Counted from the stretch's first letter, positions 6,657 to 14,632 are shown. The stretch is DNA of 15,208 nucleotides from an uncultured Candidatus Melainabacteria bacterium (GCA_937898445.1 CALEJY010000165.1:1-15208); one strand, 5' to 3'. Program-made: numbers and translations. Notes: generated from the letters alone by a model not told the origin.

Positions 6657-7593
6657 TGTTTCCCCTATATATTGAATAAACTTCTTCCTTATGCGGAATT
6701 GATTTGATAGCTCCAATTCCTTTAGCCTGCAAACCTGCAACAATTGAGGCAAATTTAGCAGCTTCAAATTCCGTAAATCCGTGAGTTAACGCATACATAA
6801 ACCCACCATTAAACGCATCCCCCGAGCATGTCGTATCTAAGCAGTCGTTTGTATAAAACTCCGTAAAATTGATATTCCCGTTATATCCGGTAAAATACCC
6901 GTGTTTTTCGGCAGATTTAAGTACAATAGTTGTTATTCCCATATCCCAAAGTCTTTTTATAATATTTTCTTGCGAATCAATATCCAAAATATTTACAGAA
7001 TCCAATTTGGTGTTCAAAAACAAAATATCAATATTAGAACTTACCCTAAAAAACGCATCCTTAGCATCTTCTGCAGTTGTAAGAGCAGAATGATAATTTG
7101 GGTCATAAGCAGTTTTTACGCCATACTCTTTTGCAAGTTTAAAAGCGTATTCAACCGCCTCAGCTGCCGATGGAGAAAGTGATTGAGTAACACCGGATGC
7201 GTAAACAATTCCGGCATTTTTAATATATTCTTCATCAATATCTTCTATTGATAACTTAGATGGAGCGATTTTTTTGCGATAAACTGCAATTTCTTTTTCA
7301 GTACAAGAAGGTCTTGCAATAATATAAAGTCCATTCGGTTCATTAGAAATCTTAACTTGCGAAATATCTAATCCCTCACTATGCCAACCATCAAGCAAGT
7401 AATCTTTGAAAGAATCGTTGCCAACTCTTGTAATAAAACCTACTTTTGCACCCATTCTAAGAGCTGCAACGGCAGCAGCCAAAGTATCTCCGCCATAATA
7501 TTTATATAAACATTCAGCATCAGACATCTTTGTGTTAGCCGACAATTCAATCAGACATTCCCCAATCGCTACTACATCTAATTTTTCGCTCAT
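6649..7593 (-). CDS. kdgK: PfkB-family sugar kinase, probable 2-keto-3-deoxygluconate kinase
   Basis: The 314-aa ribokinase/PfkB-fold kinase has the usual length. Visible motifs: GECLIEL near the N-terminus (11-17), the substrate/lid region GGDTLAAAVAALRMGAKVGF (34-53), the sugar-acid kinase-like YRKKIAPSKL (105-114) and DPNYHSAL (164-171), and the PfkB signature 2 DTTCSGDAFNGGF (253-265) with catalytic base Asp259. KDG kinases phosphorylate 2-keto-3-deoxygluconate at O6 to give KDPG. The adjacent KDPG aldolase, 2 bp upstream in the operon, makes this specificity more likely than fructokinase or ribokinase. In the signature, the usual G-A before GD is C-S, a mild variant. Start ATG 7593 follows AAAGG at 6 nt, which is the 3' end of the aldolase gene, so translation is coupled. 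Its stop overlaps the csaB start. It is cytosolic. Confidence 0.88.
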   Translation of the reverse strand: MSEKLDVVAIGECLIELSANTKMSDAECLYKYYGGDTLAAAVAALRMGAKVGFITRVGNDSFKDYLLDGWHSEGLDISQVKISNEPNGLYIIARPSCTEKEIAVYRKKIAPSKLSIEDIDEEYIKNAGIVYASGVTQSLSPSAAEAVEYAFKLAKEYGVKTAYDPNYHSALTTAEDAKDAFFRVSSNIDILFLNTKLDSVNILDIDSQENIIKRLWDMGITTIVLKSAEKHGYFTGYNGNINFTEFYTNDCLDTTCSGDAFNGGFMYALTHGFTEFEAAKFASIVAGLQAKGIGAIKSIPHKEEVYSIYRGNNG

Positions 7594-7595
7594 TA

Positions 7596-8204
7596 TTAAC
7601 CTTTCAACTCGCTGATAACACGTTTTGCACGAGATGTAATTTCACTTAATGAAAATCCGTCATAGAAATCACGCCCAACGCCAACGCATTTTGCACCGGC
7701 TTTGATATATGAATGAACTTCATCTAGCTTAACACTTCCCAATGGCATTACGTTCAAAAACGGCATTGGTCTTAACAAATCTTCAACATACATTGCTCCG
7801 CCCATTGCAGTAATCGGATAAATTTTTATCAACGGAATACGTGCTTTCCAAGCGTTATAAGCTTCATTGGCAGTTGATGTTTCAGCGATATATGGAATTT
7901 CTTTGTCTTTAGAAATTTTTACTAAGTTTTTAGAAAAAATTGGTGAAGACAAAACTTTTGCACCTGAAGCAATTGATGCCTCAGCTTGCATTGCTGTAAT
8001 AATTCCGCCTGCGCATACTGCAGCATGCTTAGAAATTTCTTCAATCGCCTTATAAATTGAAGGATTTTGTACATTAACTTCTAATATTTTTACCCCACCT
8101 TCAATCAAAGCATTTGCCCAATCTATAACGGTTTGAGCATCACTGCTTCTAAGTATCGGTAATATTTTTTCTTCTGATAAGAGTTTGATTAAATTTTCTT
8201 TCAT
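7596..8204 (-). CDS. eda: 2-dehydro-3-deoxyphosphogluconate (KDPG/KHG) aldolase
   Basis: The 202-aa class I aldolase of the Eda family (E. coli Eda is 213 aa) cleaves KDPG to pyruvate and glyceraldehyde-3-phosphate. Expected catalytic positions are present: Arg19 in ILPILRS, Glu42 in ILEVNVQNP, and the Schiff-base lysine Lys127 in LIKIYPITAMGG (family form KFFPA-x-x-x-GG). AGGIIT (65-70), SSPIF (86-90) and VGVGRDF (174-180) match the phosphate and barrel loops. Start ATG 8204 follows an AAGGAT Shine-Dalgarno. It is the first gene of the minus-strand operon with KDG kinase (2-bp gap) and csaB. No phosphogluconate dehydratase gene is nearby, so the pair more likely serves KDG salvage, for example from uronate breakdown, than a full Entner-Doudoroff pathway. 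It shares a 54-bp divergent promoter region with the cyclase. Confidence 0.92.
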   Translation of the reverse strand: MKENLIKLLSEEKILPILRSSDAQTVIDWANALIEGGVKILEVNVQNPSIYKAIEEISKHAAVCAGGIITAMQAEASIASGAKVLSSPIFSKNLVKISKDKEIPYIAETSTANEAYNAWKARIPLIKIYPITAMGGAMYVEDLLRPMPFLNVMPLGSVKLDEVHSYIKAGAKCVGVGRDFYDGFSLSEITSRAKRVISELKG

Positions 8205-8227
8205 AATCTATCCTTTTTTCAAAATTT

Positions 8228-8236
8228 ATTATATCA
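8228..8236 (-). promoter_or_regulatory. Extended -10 promoter of the eda-kdgK-csaB operon
   Basis: Read on the minus strand this is TGATATAAT, a perfect extended -10 (TGn plus TATAAT). It lies 23 nt before ATG 8204, leaving room for the AAGGAT ribosome binding site. It sits in the 54-bp divergent gap (8205-8258), so the cyclase promoter must lie in the same AT-rich stretch. Confidence 0.65.
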
Positions 8237-8258
8237 TAAAATAAAGGGATAATTTGAA

Positions 8259-10208
8259 ATGAAAATATTTAAAGGAAAAGCTTTTTTTGTAAAGTCATTT
8301 TTATTGCATGTTTTTTTAGTTGCAATAATCGCATTTGTATCAATTAATTTTTGGGAAAATCCAATTTATGATATGATGACAAACCTTACACACGCAACAA
8401 TGAAAGGTTCTGATGATATTGCACTCGTTATGATTGATAACAAATCAATCGACAGTTACAGATGGCCGTGGGCAAGATCTTTGTATGGAGAAGTTTTTGA
8501 CTACTTAAACAAATACACAAATGCCAAAGTCGTTGTTTTTGACTCTATTTTTACGAATTTAGACAAAAACAATCCGCCATCATCAGACAATTATTTCTTT
8601 GATACCGTAAAAAACACTGATAACTTTATTGGTGGCTATATGGCTCTATCCGATAAATACGAAAATCCTGAACTCGGCAGCAATTACGATGAAAAATTTC
8701 AGCGTAAATTTTCTATTGAAGTTGCTGATAAAAGAACCAAAAACAATTCAAGATATAGCAATTACAATAGTTTGACAATGTTTCCAGACCAATATTTTGA
8801 TGCACAAAAAAATGTCGGTTCTGTAAATTTCACTCTTAACCCTGTTGACGGAATTTTAAGGGAGGCAACCGATTTAATCAGCTATAACGATAACTATTAT
8901 CCGTCACTTGCGCTCAGAGCCTATATGTTGAGCAACAAAACAAACAAATTAACCCTAACTAACAATTATCTAATCGTTGATAAAACAGGTTTGAAAATTC
9001 CAACCTACACTCATAACGGTGATATTCGCCATAATATGAAGTTTTGCGAATTTCTTCCTAATTCGGATTATTCACACAAAACTTATTCTGCAATTGATTT
9101 AATAAATTCTGATAGATTGATGAAACAGGGCAAAAAGCCGATTATTTCACCATCAGAATTTGATAACAAAATCGTTTTTGTCGGCGCAAACGCTCTTGCA
9201 GTAGAAGACGTTTTGAAAACTACAATTGCCACCAAACATCCTGGAGTTGATATCCAAGCGACAATTTTAGATAACTTTTTGAACAACCAATTTATTGTGA
9301 AATTCAGCGCATTTTCTAATTTGATTACGATAATTTTGATATCAATTGCAACTTTCCTAATCATCAGATTTTTCGCATTCTTACCATCACTTCTTACATT
9401 GATTGGATTTGCGATATTGTATTTTGCATTTTGTATCGTCTGCTTCAATAACAATGTTGTCCCGCTTGTTATAACGCCACTCGCAGTTCAATTAAGCACG
9501 ATGATTTTTGGATATTCTTACAGATTTATTCTTGAAGGTAAAAACAAAGAAAAAATCAAAAATGCGATGGGAAAATATCTTTCGCAAGATATCATGAAAA
9601 ACGTTGTTCAAAATATTGACGACATAAAATTAGGCGGTAAAAAAGCGAATGTTACTGTTCTTTTTGCTGATATCAGAGGCTTTACAAGTATGAGTGAAAA
9701 AATGACTGCAGAAGAAGTTTCGGTTATTTTGAACGAATATTTTTCTGAGATAGAACCAATAATTACCAAATACAACGGCGTAATCAACAAATTTATCGGG
9801 GATGCAGTTATGGCAATTTTTGGTGATCCAATTCAGGATTTAAATCATCCTCAAAACGCCGTCAGATGTGCCTGTGCAATGTTAAAAAAGGTTGATCAAC
9901 TACAAGACAAATGGTTAGCAGAAGGAAAACCAAAAATTGAAATCGGAGTTGGGATTAACACAGGTGAGGCATTTGTCGGAAATATCGGTTCTGAAAAACG
10001 ACTTGAATACACCGTAATCGGCGACACCGTAAACCTTGCAAGCAGAATTGAAAGCTATAATAAGGTTTATAAAACAAATATGTTAATCAGTAGTTCGACA
10101 TATTCTTATGTCGCAGATATTGTTGACACAATAAAAATCGCAGACGTAACTATCAGAGGCAAAGCTAAAAAGATGGATATTTATGAAGTTTTGAGGCTTA
10201 GCGAATGA
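8259..10208 (+). CDS. CHASE2-domain class III adenylate cyclase
   Basis: The 649-aa membrane receptor cyclase has a TM helix at about 12-32 and an extracytoplasmic CHASE2 sensor domain (about 45-345; ALVMIDNKSID at 55-65, VVVFDSIF at 91-98, KIVFVGANA at 304-312, HPGVDIQATILDN at 327-339). Three further TM segments lie between about 350 and 420, then a linker helix, then a class III catalytic domain (463-620). Metal aspartates are D471 (FADIRGF) and D515 (IGDAVMA). The purine-selecting pair is K511 and T585 (EYTVIGDTVNL), as in adenylate rather than guanylate cyclases. The transition-state residues are N592 and R596. All catalytic residues are present, so it should form an active homodimer making cAMP in response to an external signal; the ligand is unknown. 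This architecture is common in cyanobacteria. Start ATG 8259 follows AGGGA. Its last codon overlaps recG (ATGA, 10205-10208), so the two are co-translated. Confidence 0.95.
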   Translation: MKIFKGKAFFVKSFLLHVFLVAIIAFVSINFWENPIYDMMTNLTHATMKGSDDIALVMIDNKSIDSYRWPWARSLYGEVFDYLNKYTNAKVVVFDSIFTNLDKNNPPSSDNYFFDTVKNTDNFIGGYMALSDKYENPELGSNYDEKFQRKFSIEVADKRTKNNSRYSNYNSLTMFPDQYFDAQKNVGSVNFTLNPVDGILREATDLISYNDNYYPSLALRAYMLSNKTNKLTLTNNYLIVDKTGLKIPTYTHNGDIRHNMKFCEFLPNSDYSHKTYSAIDLINSDRLMKQGKKPIISPSEFDNKIVFVGANALAVEDVLKTTIATKHPGVDIQATILDNFLNNQFIVKFSAFSNLITIILISIATFLIIRFFAFLPSLLTLIGFAILYFAFCIVCFNNNVVPLVITPLAVQLSTMIFGYSYRFILEGKNKEKIKNAMGKYLSQDIMKNVVQNIDDIKLGGKKANVTVLFADIRGFTSMSEKMTAEEVSVILNEYFSEIEPIITKYNGVINKFIGDAVMAIFGDPIQDLNHPQNAVRCACAMLKKVDQLQDKWLAEGKPKIEIGVGINTGEAFVGNIGSEKRLEYTVIGDTVNLASRIESYNKVYKTNMLISSSTYSYVADIVDTIKIADVTIRGKAKKMDIYEVLRLSE

Positions 10209-12592
10209 TTGATAACATTGAACAACTGAAAAAAGCTATTGAGATTGAAATTCAATATCGATATATTGATATTCATGGAAAAACTCAGGCTTTTTCCAGT
10301 TTTATCAAAAACGAGGCAAAAAGATATTACAAATTATCTAAAAAGAACCCAAAATGGGCTGTCATTGCGGAAGCTTTTGAACATTATCCGTTTGCAGGAT
10401 TGAACGAAAGACGAAAAAGCATTGACAACCTTATTAGGGTGCTTAAATCTGAAACAAATCCCAAACCTTCAAAAGCAGAAGTTAGCAATGCGCCCGAATT
10501 AACAAAATCTGCCAAAGATACAGACGTTATGTATATGAAAGGCGTTGGACCTAAAATTGCATATAAATTGAACAAACTCGGAATTTACACAGTTCAAGAT
10601 TTGATGTTGTATTTTCCGAAAAAACATATCGATTATTCTTCAAGAACTCTAATCCGAGATCTTAAAGAAGGAGAAACTACAACAGTTTTCGGGTATATCA
10701 AATCAGTTTCAGCATTCAATACTCAAAAGAAATTATCAGTCGTCAAAGTCACTGTCGCTGATGAAAGCGGAAGGTTGGATTTAAGCTTTTTCCAAGCAAA
10801 ATCAAATCGTTTTATGCTAGAAAGAACTAAGGCGCAATTTCCTGTAAATGCAGGGATTATGCTATCAGGCAAGGTTAAAAGGAACAATTATGACGGTAAA
10901 TTAACCTTTGACAAACCGACGTATTCAATTATGACAGGAGAATTTTTAGAGGACAAAAATTCAAACCTCAATATCGCTCGAATAGTTCCTATTTATACAG
11001 TTTGCGAGGATTTGAGCATAAAAGTTTTGAGGCGTGCGATTTTTAACGCAATCCAAAAATACAAAGATGAAATCGAAAACGTTATCCCTGATTTTATGCG
11101 AGAAAAAATCGGACTTCTTGATAAAAAAGTCGCAGTTGAACAAATTCATTTTCCTGAAAGCCAAGAATTGTTGGAGCAAGCAAGATTTTCTTTAATTTTT
11201 GAAGAACTTTTCTTAATCCAATTAAAAATGGTTCAAATAAGAGAGCAAAACTCTCACAACCACTCCGCTTTGGCACTAAAAGTTAAAGAAAAAGGACTTG
11301 TTAGGGAATTTATTGATAATCTACCGTTTGAACTCACAGGAGCGCAGAAAAAAGCGGTCAATGAAATTTTGAACGACCTAAACTCTGATGTTCCGATGGC
11401 AAGACTTTTACAAGGTGATGTTGGTAGCGGAAAAACCGTCGTTGCAACGATTATGCTGCTTGCGGGAGTTGAAAACGGATATCAAGGCGCACTTATGGCT
11501 CCGACGGAGATCCTTGCACAACAACATTATAACAACCTTCAACAATGGCTTAGTCCTATGGGCATTAGCGTTGGATTGTTTTTAGGCAGTCAAGGGAAAA
11601 AAGTTCGTGAAAAATTCCGTACAGATTTGAGAAACGGTCAAATGAATATTGCAGTTGGAACTCACGCATTAATTCAAGATGACGTTGATTTTAACAATTT
11701 GGGTGCAATTGTTGTTGATGAGCAACATAGGTTTGGGGTAAAACAAAGAAATGTTTTGAAAAAGAAATCACAAAACCCACAAATGCTTACAATGACCGCC
11801 ACACCAATTCCGAGAACTCTTGCTTTGACTGTTCATGGTGATTTGGATTTGACAATAATCGACGAACTTCCAAAAGGCAGAAAACCAATTAAAACATCGC
11901 TTGTAACCTCACATAGAGGTGTTTATGAGCTTATTCAGTCCGAAATTGATGCCGGTAGACAAGCTTATGTTGTTTATCCGTTGATTGAAGAAAGCGAAAC
12001 TTTGTCAGCTAAAGCCGCTACAATAGAAGCTGAACGCCTGCAAAAAGAAGTTTTTCCACAATTTAAAATCGGACTTTTGCACGGAAAACTTAAAAACGAC
12101 GAAAAAGAACAGGTTATGAAAGATTTTAAAGATAAAAAATACGATATACTTGTTTCTACAACCGTTGTTGAAGTTGGTGTCGATGTTCCAAACGCAACAG
12201 TTATGCTAATTGAAAACGCCGAAAGATTTGGATTATCACAACTTCACCAGTTGAGAGGTCGTGTCGGCAGAAATAGCCTTCAATCGTATTGTATTTTGCA
12301 CACATCAACCAAATCACAAGAAACACGTGAACGTTTGAACATAATGACACAAACCAATGACGGATTTGTTATTGCAGAAAAAGATTTGCAATTGCGTGGA
12401 CCCGGTGAGTTTTTGGGAACACGTCAAAGCGGTTTGCCGGACTTGATAATTTCTGATATTGTTCGAGATGCCAAAATACTCGAAATGGCTCGTAATGAGG
12501 CTATTGAGTTTGTAAAAACAAATAAAATAGAAGATTATCCGAAACTGAAAGAAATAACTTCCCTAACCCTTTTCAGCGGTTTAGATATTTAA
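10205..12592 (+). CDS. recG: ATP-dependent DNA helicase RecG
   Basis: The 795-aa RecG is a superfamily 2 translocase that binds branched DNA and regresses stalled replication forks or migrates Holliday junctions. Order: N-terminal extension (1-105), a helix-hairpin-like segment VMYMKGVGPKIAYKLNKLG (108-126), OB-fold wedge domain (about 150-250), then helicase lobes. Motif I is GDVGSGKT (404-411), II is VVDEQHRFG (503-511) with DEQH, III is TATPIPRTLA (531-540), V is STTVVEVGVDVP (651-662), VI is QLRGRVGR (682-689), and the RecG tail is GPGEFLGTRQSG (732-743). It is about 100 residues longer than E. coli RecG (693 aa). The excess is the Lys-rich N-terminal extension, as on cyanobacterial RecG. 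Start ATG 10205 overlaps the cyclase stop in ATGA. No terminator is evident before 12655, so some read-through into the next gene is possible. Confidence 0.97.
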   Translation: MIDNIEQLKKAIEIEIQYRYIDIHGKTQAFSSFIKNEAKRYYKLSKKNPKWAVIAEAFEHYPFAGLNERRKSIDNLIRVLKSETNPKPSKAEVSNAPELTKSAKDTDVMYMKGVGPKIAYKLNKLGIYTVQDLMLYFPKKHIDYSSRTLIRDLKEGETTTVFGYIKSVSAFNTQKKLSVVKVTVADESGRLDLSFFQAKSNRFMLERTKAQFPVNAGIMLSGKVKRNNYDGKLTFDKPTYSIMTGEFLEDKNSNLNIARIVPIYTVCEDLSIKVLRRAIFNAIQKYKDEIENVIPDFMREKIGLLDKKVAVEQIHFPESQELLEQARFSLIFEELFLIQLKMVQIREQNSHNHSALALKVKEKGLVREFIDNLPFELTGAQKKAVNEILNDLNSDVPMARLLQGDVGSGKTVVATIMLLAGVENGYQGALMAPTEILAQQHYNNLQQWLSPMGISVGLFLGSQGKKVREKFRTDLRNGQMNIAVGTHALIQDDVDFNNLGAIVVDEQHRFGVKQRNVLKKKSQNPQMLTMTATPIPRTLALTVHGDLDLTIIDELPKGRKPIKTSLVTSHRGVYELIQSEIDAGRQAYVVYPLIEESETLSAKAATIEAERLQKEVFPQFKIGLLHGKLKNDEKEQVMKDFKDKKYDILVSTTVVEVGVDVPNATVMLIENAERFGLSQLHQLRGRVGRNSLQSYCILHTSTKSQETRERLNIMTQTNDGFVIAEKDLQLRGPGEFLGTRQSGLPDLIISDIVRDAKILEMARNEAIEFVKTNKIEDYPKLKEITSLTLFSGLDI

Positions 12593-12635
12593 TTTTGAAA
12601 TTCTTGTTAACATTATTTAACAATTGGGAATATTA

Positions 12636-12683
12636 TTAGCAATAAGGCAAGGAATATATACTTTATATATATAAGAGTATAAA
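12636..12683 (+). promoter_or_regulatory. Shared upstream element, copy 2 (LysM-like gene)
   Basis: The core at 12655-12683 is identical over all 29 bp to 4650-4678. TTAGCAAT (12636-12643) is again exactly 11 bp upstream. The core ends 15 nt before ATG 12699, with GGAG (12688-12691) between them. Upstream, TGTTAA (12605-12610) and TTAACA (12617-12622) form an inverted repeat; copy 1 has a comparable TTAAC/GTTAA pair at 4613-4626. Confidence 0.75.
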
Positions 12684-12698
12684 ATTCGGAGATGTATT

Positions 12699-13739
12699 AT
12701 GGTTGAATCATTTTACACATATCTTCACGGTCCACGCACCTTTTGGGGCGGAAGTGGCGGCAGAACAATAATAAATAACAATTTCTTTGGCGCACAACCA
12801 TTTGGAATGTCAATGTTCGGATATGGAATGGGCGGTTGTCACTGCAACCATAATCGTGGAATGAACAATCTTTTTGGTCTTATGGCTTTGAGTTCAATGT
12901 TTGGCGGAAATCAAGGCGGTGGATTGTTTGGATTAAATTCAAACAATATGTTTAATCCGTTCGGAAGTTTCGGCAACTTTGGCAATTTGGAAACACAAAA
13001 CAACCAAAATACTGATAGCTCACTAGGCGCAAAAGTTAAGAGTTTGGAAGATCAACTTGCTAGTGCGAATAAGAAAATAAAAGAATTGGAAGCTGAAAAA
13101 GCAAAAGCAGAAAAAGATAAAGGCAATGAAATTTCAAGTTCTAAAAAGCCTGAAAATCCAACTGAAACAGGTAAAACAAAACCTACTGACGGTGCAGGAA
13201 AAGTTCAAAAACCAACAGAAGAAACCACTAAACCAACTGATATTGATAAAAAATTAGATACAATCAATGGTTACAAGGATTTAACTCCTGAACAACAAAA
13301 ATATGTAAAAGACAAGATTAAAAACCAACACACTGATGACAAAGGCAATACGACTTATGACGTAAGCGCAATTGTACACAGTGGCGACACTATGGATAAA
13401 GTTATCAATCGTTTCTACAAACCTGACGAAAGTCACGACAACACAAATATACCTGAATTTGGTTACAACGCTCAAACATCAGGCAAAAAAGTTAAAAATC
13501 CTAAAGTTGGCGAAGAAGTAGCTCTCAACGGAATTTCTGATTTCGGTCTTGAAGCTTTGGTTAAAGATGCAAAAGATGGAATTACTAAAGAGGGTGAAAC
13601 TCAAAAAACTAACGCAGAAATGCATGAACTTTTGAATAACTTTAAATCCGGTAAACAAAAATTATCAAAAGAATATGTACTTCAAAACCACATGATGACT
13701 GAAACACAGTACAATAAATTAATAAAAGAAAAATATTAA
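12699..13739 (+). CDS. Gly/Asn/Phe/Met-rich protein with coiled coil and LysM-like domain
   Basis: The 346-aa protein is in three parts. Residues 18-97 are low complexity, rich in Gly, Asn, Phe and Met (TIINNNFFGAQPFG at 23-36, CHC at 47-49), like an FG-rich disordered or self-assembling segment. Residues 108-140 are a Lys/Glu coiled coil, and 141-185 a Pro/Thr/Lys/Glu linker typical of wall-spanning spacers. Residues about 222-278 resemble a divergent LysM peptidoglycan-binding module: VHSGDTMDKVINRFY matches the usual SGDTL-x-x-IA-x-x-Y opening, and NPKVGEEVALNG matches the NP-x-x-I-x-PGQ-x-L-x-I end, with an insert between. The remainder is helical. There is no Sec signal peptide. A wall-associated surface protein is inference. 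Start ATG 12699 has GGAG 7 nt upstream. It shares its upstream element and N-terminal style with the genes at 4692 and 13835. Confidence 0.85.
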   Translation: MVESFYTYLHGPRTFWGGSGGRTIINNNFFGAQPFGMSMFGYGMGGCHCNHNRGMNNLFGLMALSSMFGGNQGGGLFGLNSNNMFNPFGSFGNFGNLETQNNQNTDSSLGAKVKSLEDQLASANKKIKELEAEKAKAEKDKGNEISSSKKPENPTETGKTKPTDGAGKVQKPTEETTKPTDIDKKLDTINGYKDLTPEQQKYVKDKIKNQHTDDKGNTTYDVSAIVHSGDTMDKVINRFYKPDESHDNTNIPEFGYNAQTSGKKVKNPKVGEEVALNGISDFGLEALVKDAKDGITKEGETQKTNAEMHELLNNFKSGKQKLSKEYVLQNHMMTETQYNKLIKEKY

Positions 13740-13773
13740 TTATTAACTTTTGTAAATAAATTTGTCCATCAGC

Positions 13774-13818
13774 GCAATATATAACTATTTATATACTTTA
13801 TATATATAAGAATATAAA
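13774..13818 (+). promoter_or_regulatory. Shared upstream element, copy 3 (poly-C gene)
   Basis: The core at 13790-13818 matches the other two copies at 28 of 29 positions (A instead of G at 13812, which weakens the outer AGTATA arm). GCAAT (13774-13778) is at the same 11-bp distance, but the preceding three bases differ from TTA. The core ends 16 nt before ATG 13835, with GAGG (13823-13826) between. Confidence 0.72.
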
Positions 13819-13834
13819 ATAAGAGGTAAGAGCC

Positions 13835-14632
13835 ATGAGTAATTATGGTATAACTGGATGGTCAGGCGGCGTTCGCCAGTCATTAACGTACAATTTAAAA
13901 GCAGGACAAATGCGTGGAATGGGCAGAGTAAATGTCTTTCCGAGCAACACGACTATCATTAACAATAGTATATTCGGCAGTAGTTGCGGAGTATATGATA
14001 ATTGTTGCAGTGGTTCTGATGGAATGTCAGGCTTTACCAAAACAATGCTTGGAATTGGTATGGGAACCTCTTTGTTAGGAACTATATTAGGATTCTTCGG
14101 CATCGGAGGCGGCGGAAAATCCGAAGGTGCCGGTGGTACTGAAACTCCTAAAGAACCTCCTAAAGATGTTACACAAATAGCAATTAATACAAAAAACGAT
14201 AAACCAACAGAAGTTAAGCCGGAAACAGATGATAGTTCTGTAAAACCGAGTGAACCTGAAACACAAGAATTGAAAGATGGCACATTTACATCTGCAATTG
14301 ATGAAGCACTCGGCAGTAAATCAAAAATTCAAGGAGAGGTATCCAATAAAGGTAATGGCACTGTAAGCATTAAAGATACGATTAATACGTACACTTACCA
14401 AAAAGGAACCAAAAAAGTAACTTATAATGGCAAACAATACGAAGTATATTCATTAACAGGAGCAACAAATAACAAAACCGGTAAAGCAGTACCAACAACA
14501 GAACAAGAATATATCTTAATCAATGGACAACTTGTACAACCAAAAGACTGCAAAGAACTTGCAGGATTAGGCACCGGGAGTGTTGACAAGTCTGCCCCCC
14601 CCCGACGAAACGCCGACGGTAAATGGAGCTAA
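13835..14632 (+). CDS. Gly-rich protein, interrupted at a C9 tract
   Basis: As read, this is a 265-aa protein with start ATG 13835 and GAGG 8 nt upstream. Residues 1-65 are Gly/Asn/Ser-rich with Cys51, Cys57 and Cys58 and the motif TTIINNSIFGSSC (39-51), close to TIINNNFFG in the preceding gene. Residues 66-94 are a Gly-rich hydrophobic stretch (MLGIGMGTSLLGTILGFFGI) that could insert into a membrane. A Pro/Lys/Glu linker (100-145) leads to a soluble domain (150-250) of unknown family. After Ser253-Ala-Pro-Pro the frame reads RRNADGKWS and stops, immediately beyond nine Cs (14595-14603). Removing one C joins it to the reading frame ending at 14951, giving 371 aa. So this is either a phase-variable OFF allele, a fresh frameshift, or a base-call error. 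There is no Sec signal. Function is unknown; a surface protein is inference. Confidence 0.78.
   Translation: MSNYGITGWSGGVRQSLTYNLKAGQMRGMGRVNVFPSNTTIINNSIFGSSCGVYDNCCSGSDGMSGFTKTMLGIGMGTSLLGTILGFFGIGGGGKSEGAGGTETPKEPPKDVTQIAINTKNDKPTEVKPETDDSSVKPSEPETQELKDGTFTSAIDEALGSKSKIQGEVSNKGNGTVSIKDTINTYTYQKGTKKVTYNGKQYEVYSLTGATNNKTGKAVPTTEQEYILINGQLVQPKDCKELAGLGTGSVDKSAPPRRNADGKWS

Noticed and set aside
6657..6767. A longer N-terminus for csaB starting at 6767
   Set aside because: It would lie entirely within the kinase gene in another frame. The family start MVKVAISG at 6656 has its own ribosome binding site (AGGGG).
13843..14283. A 146-codon minus-strand open frame opposite the poly-C gene
   Set aside because: It is Pro/Ser-rich as expected from the complement of Gly/Asn/Ser codons, has no ribosome binding site or family resemblance, and lies opposite a better gene.
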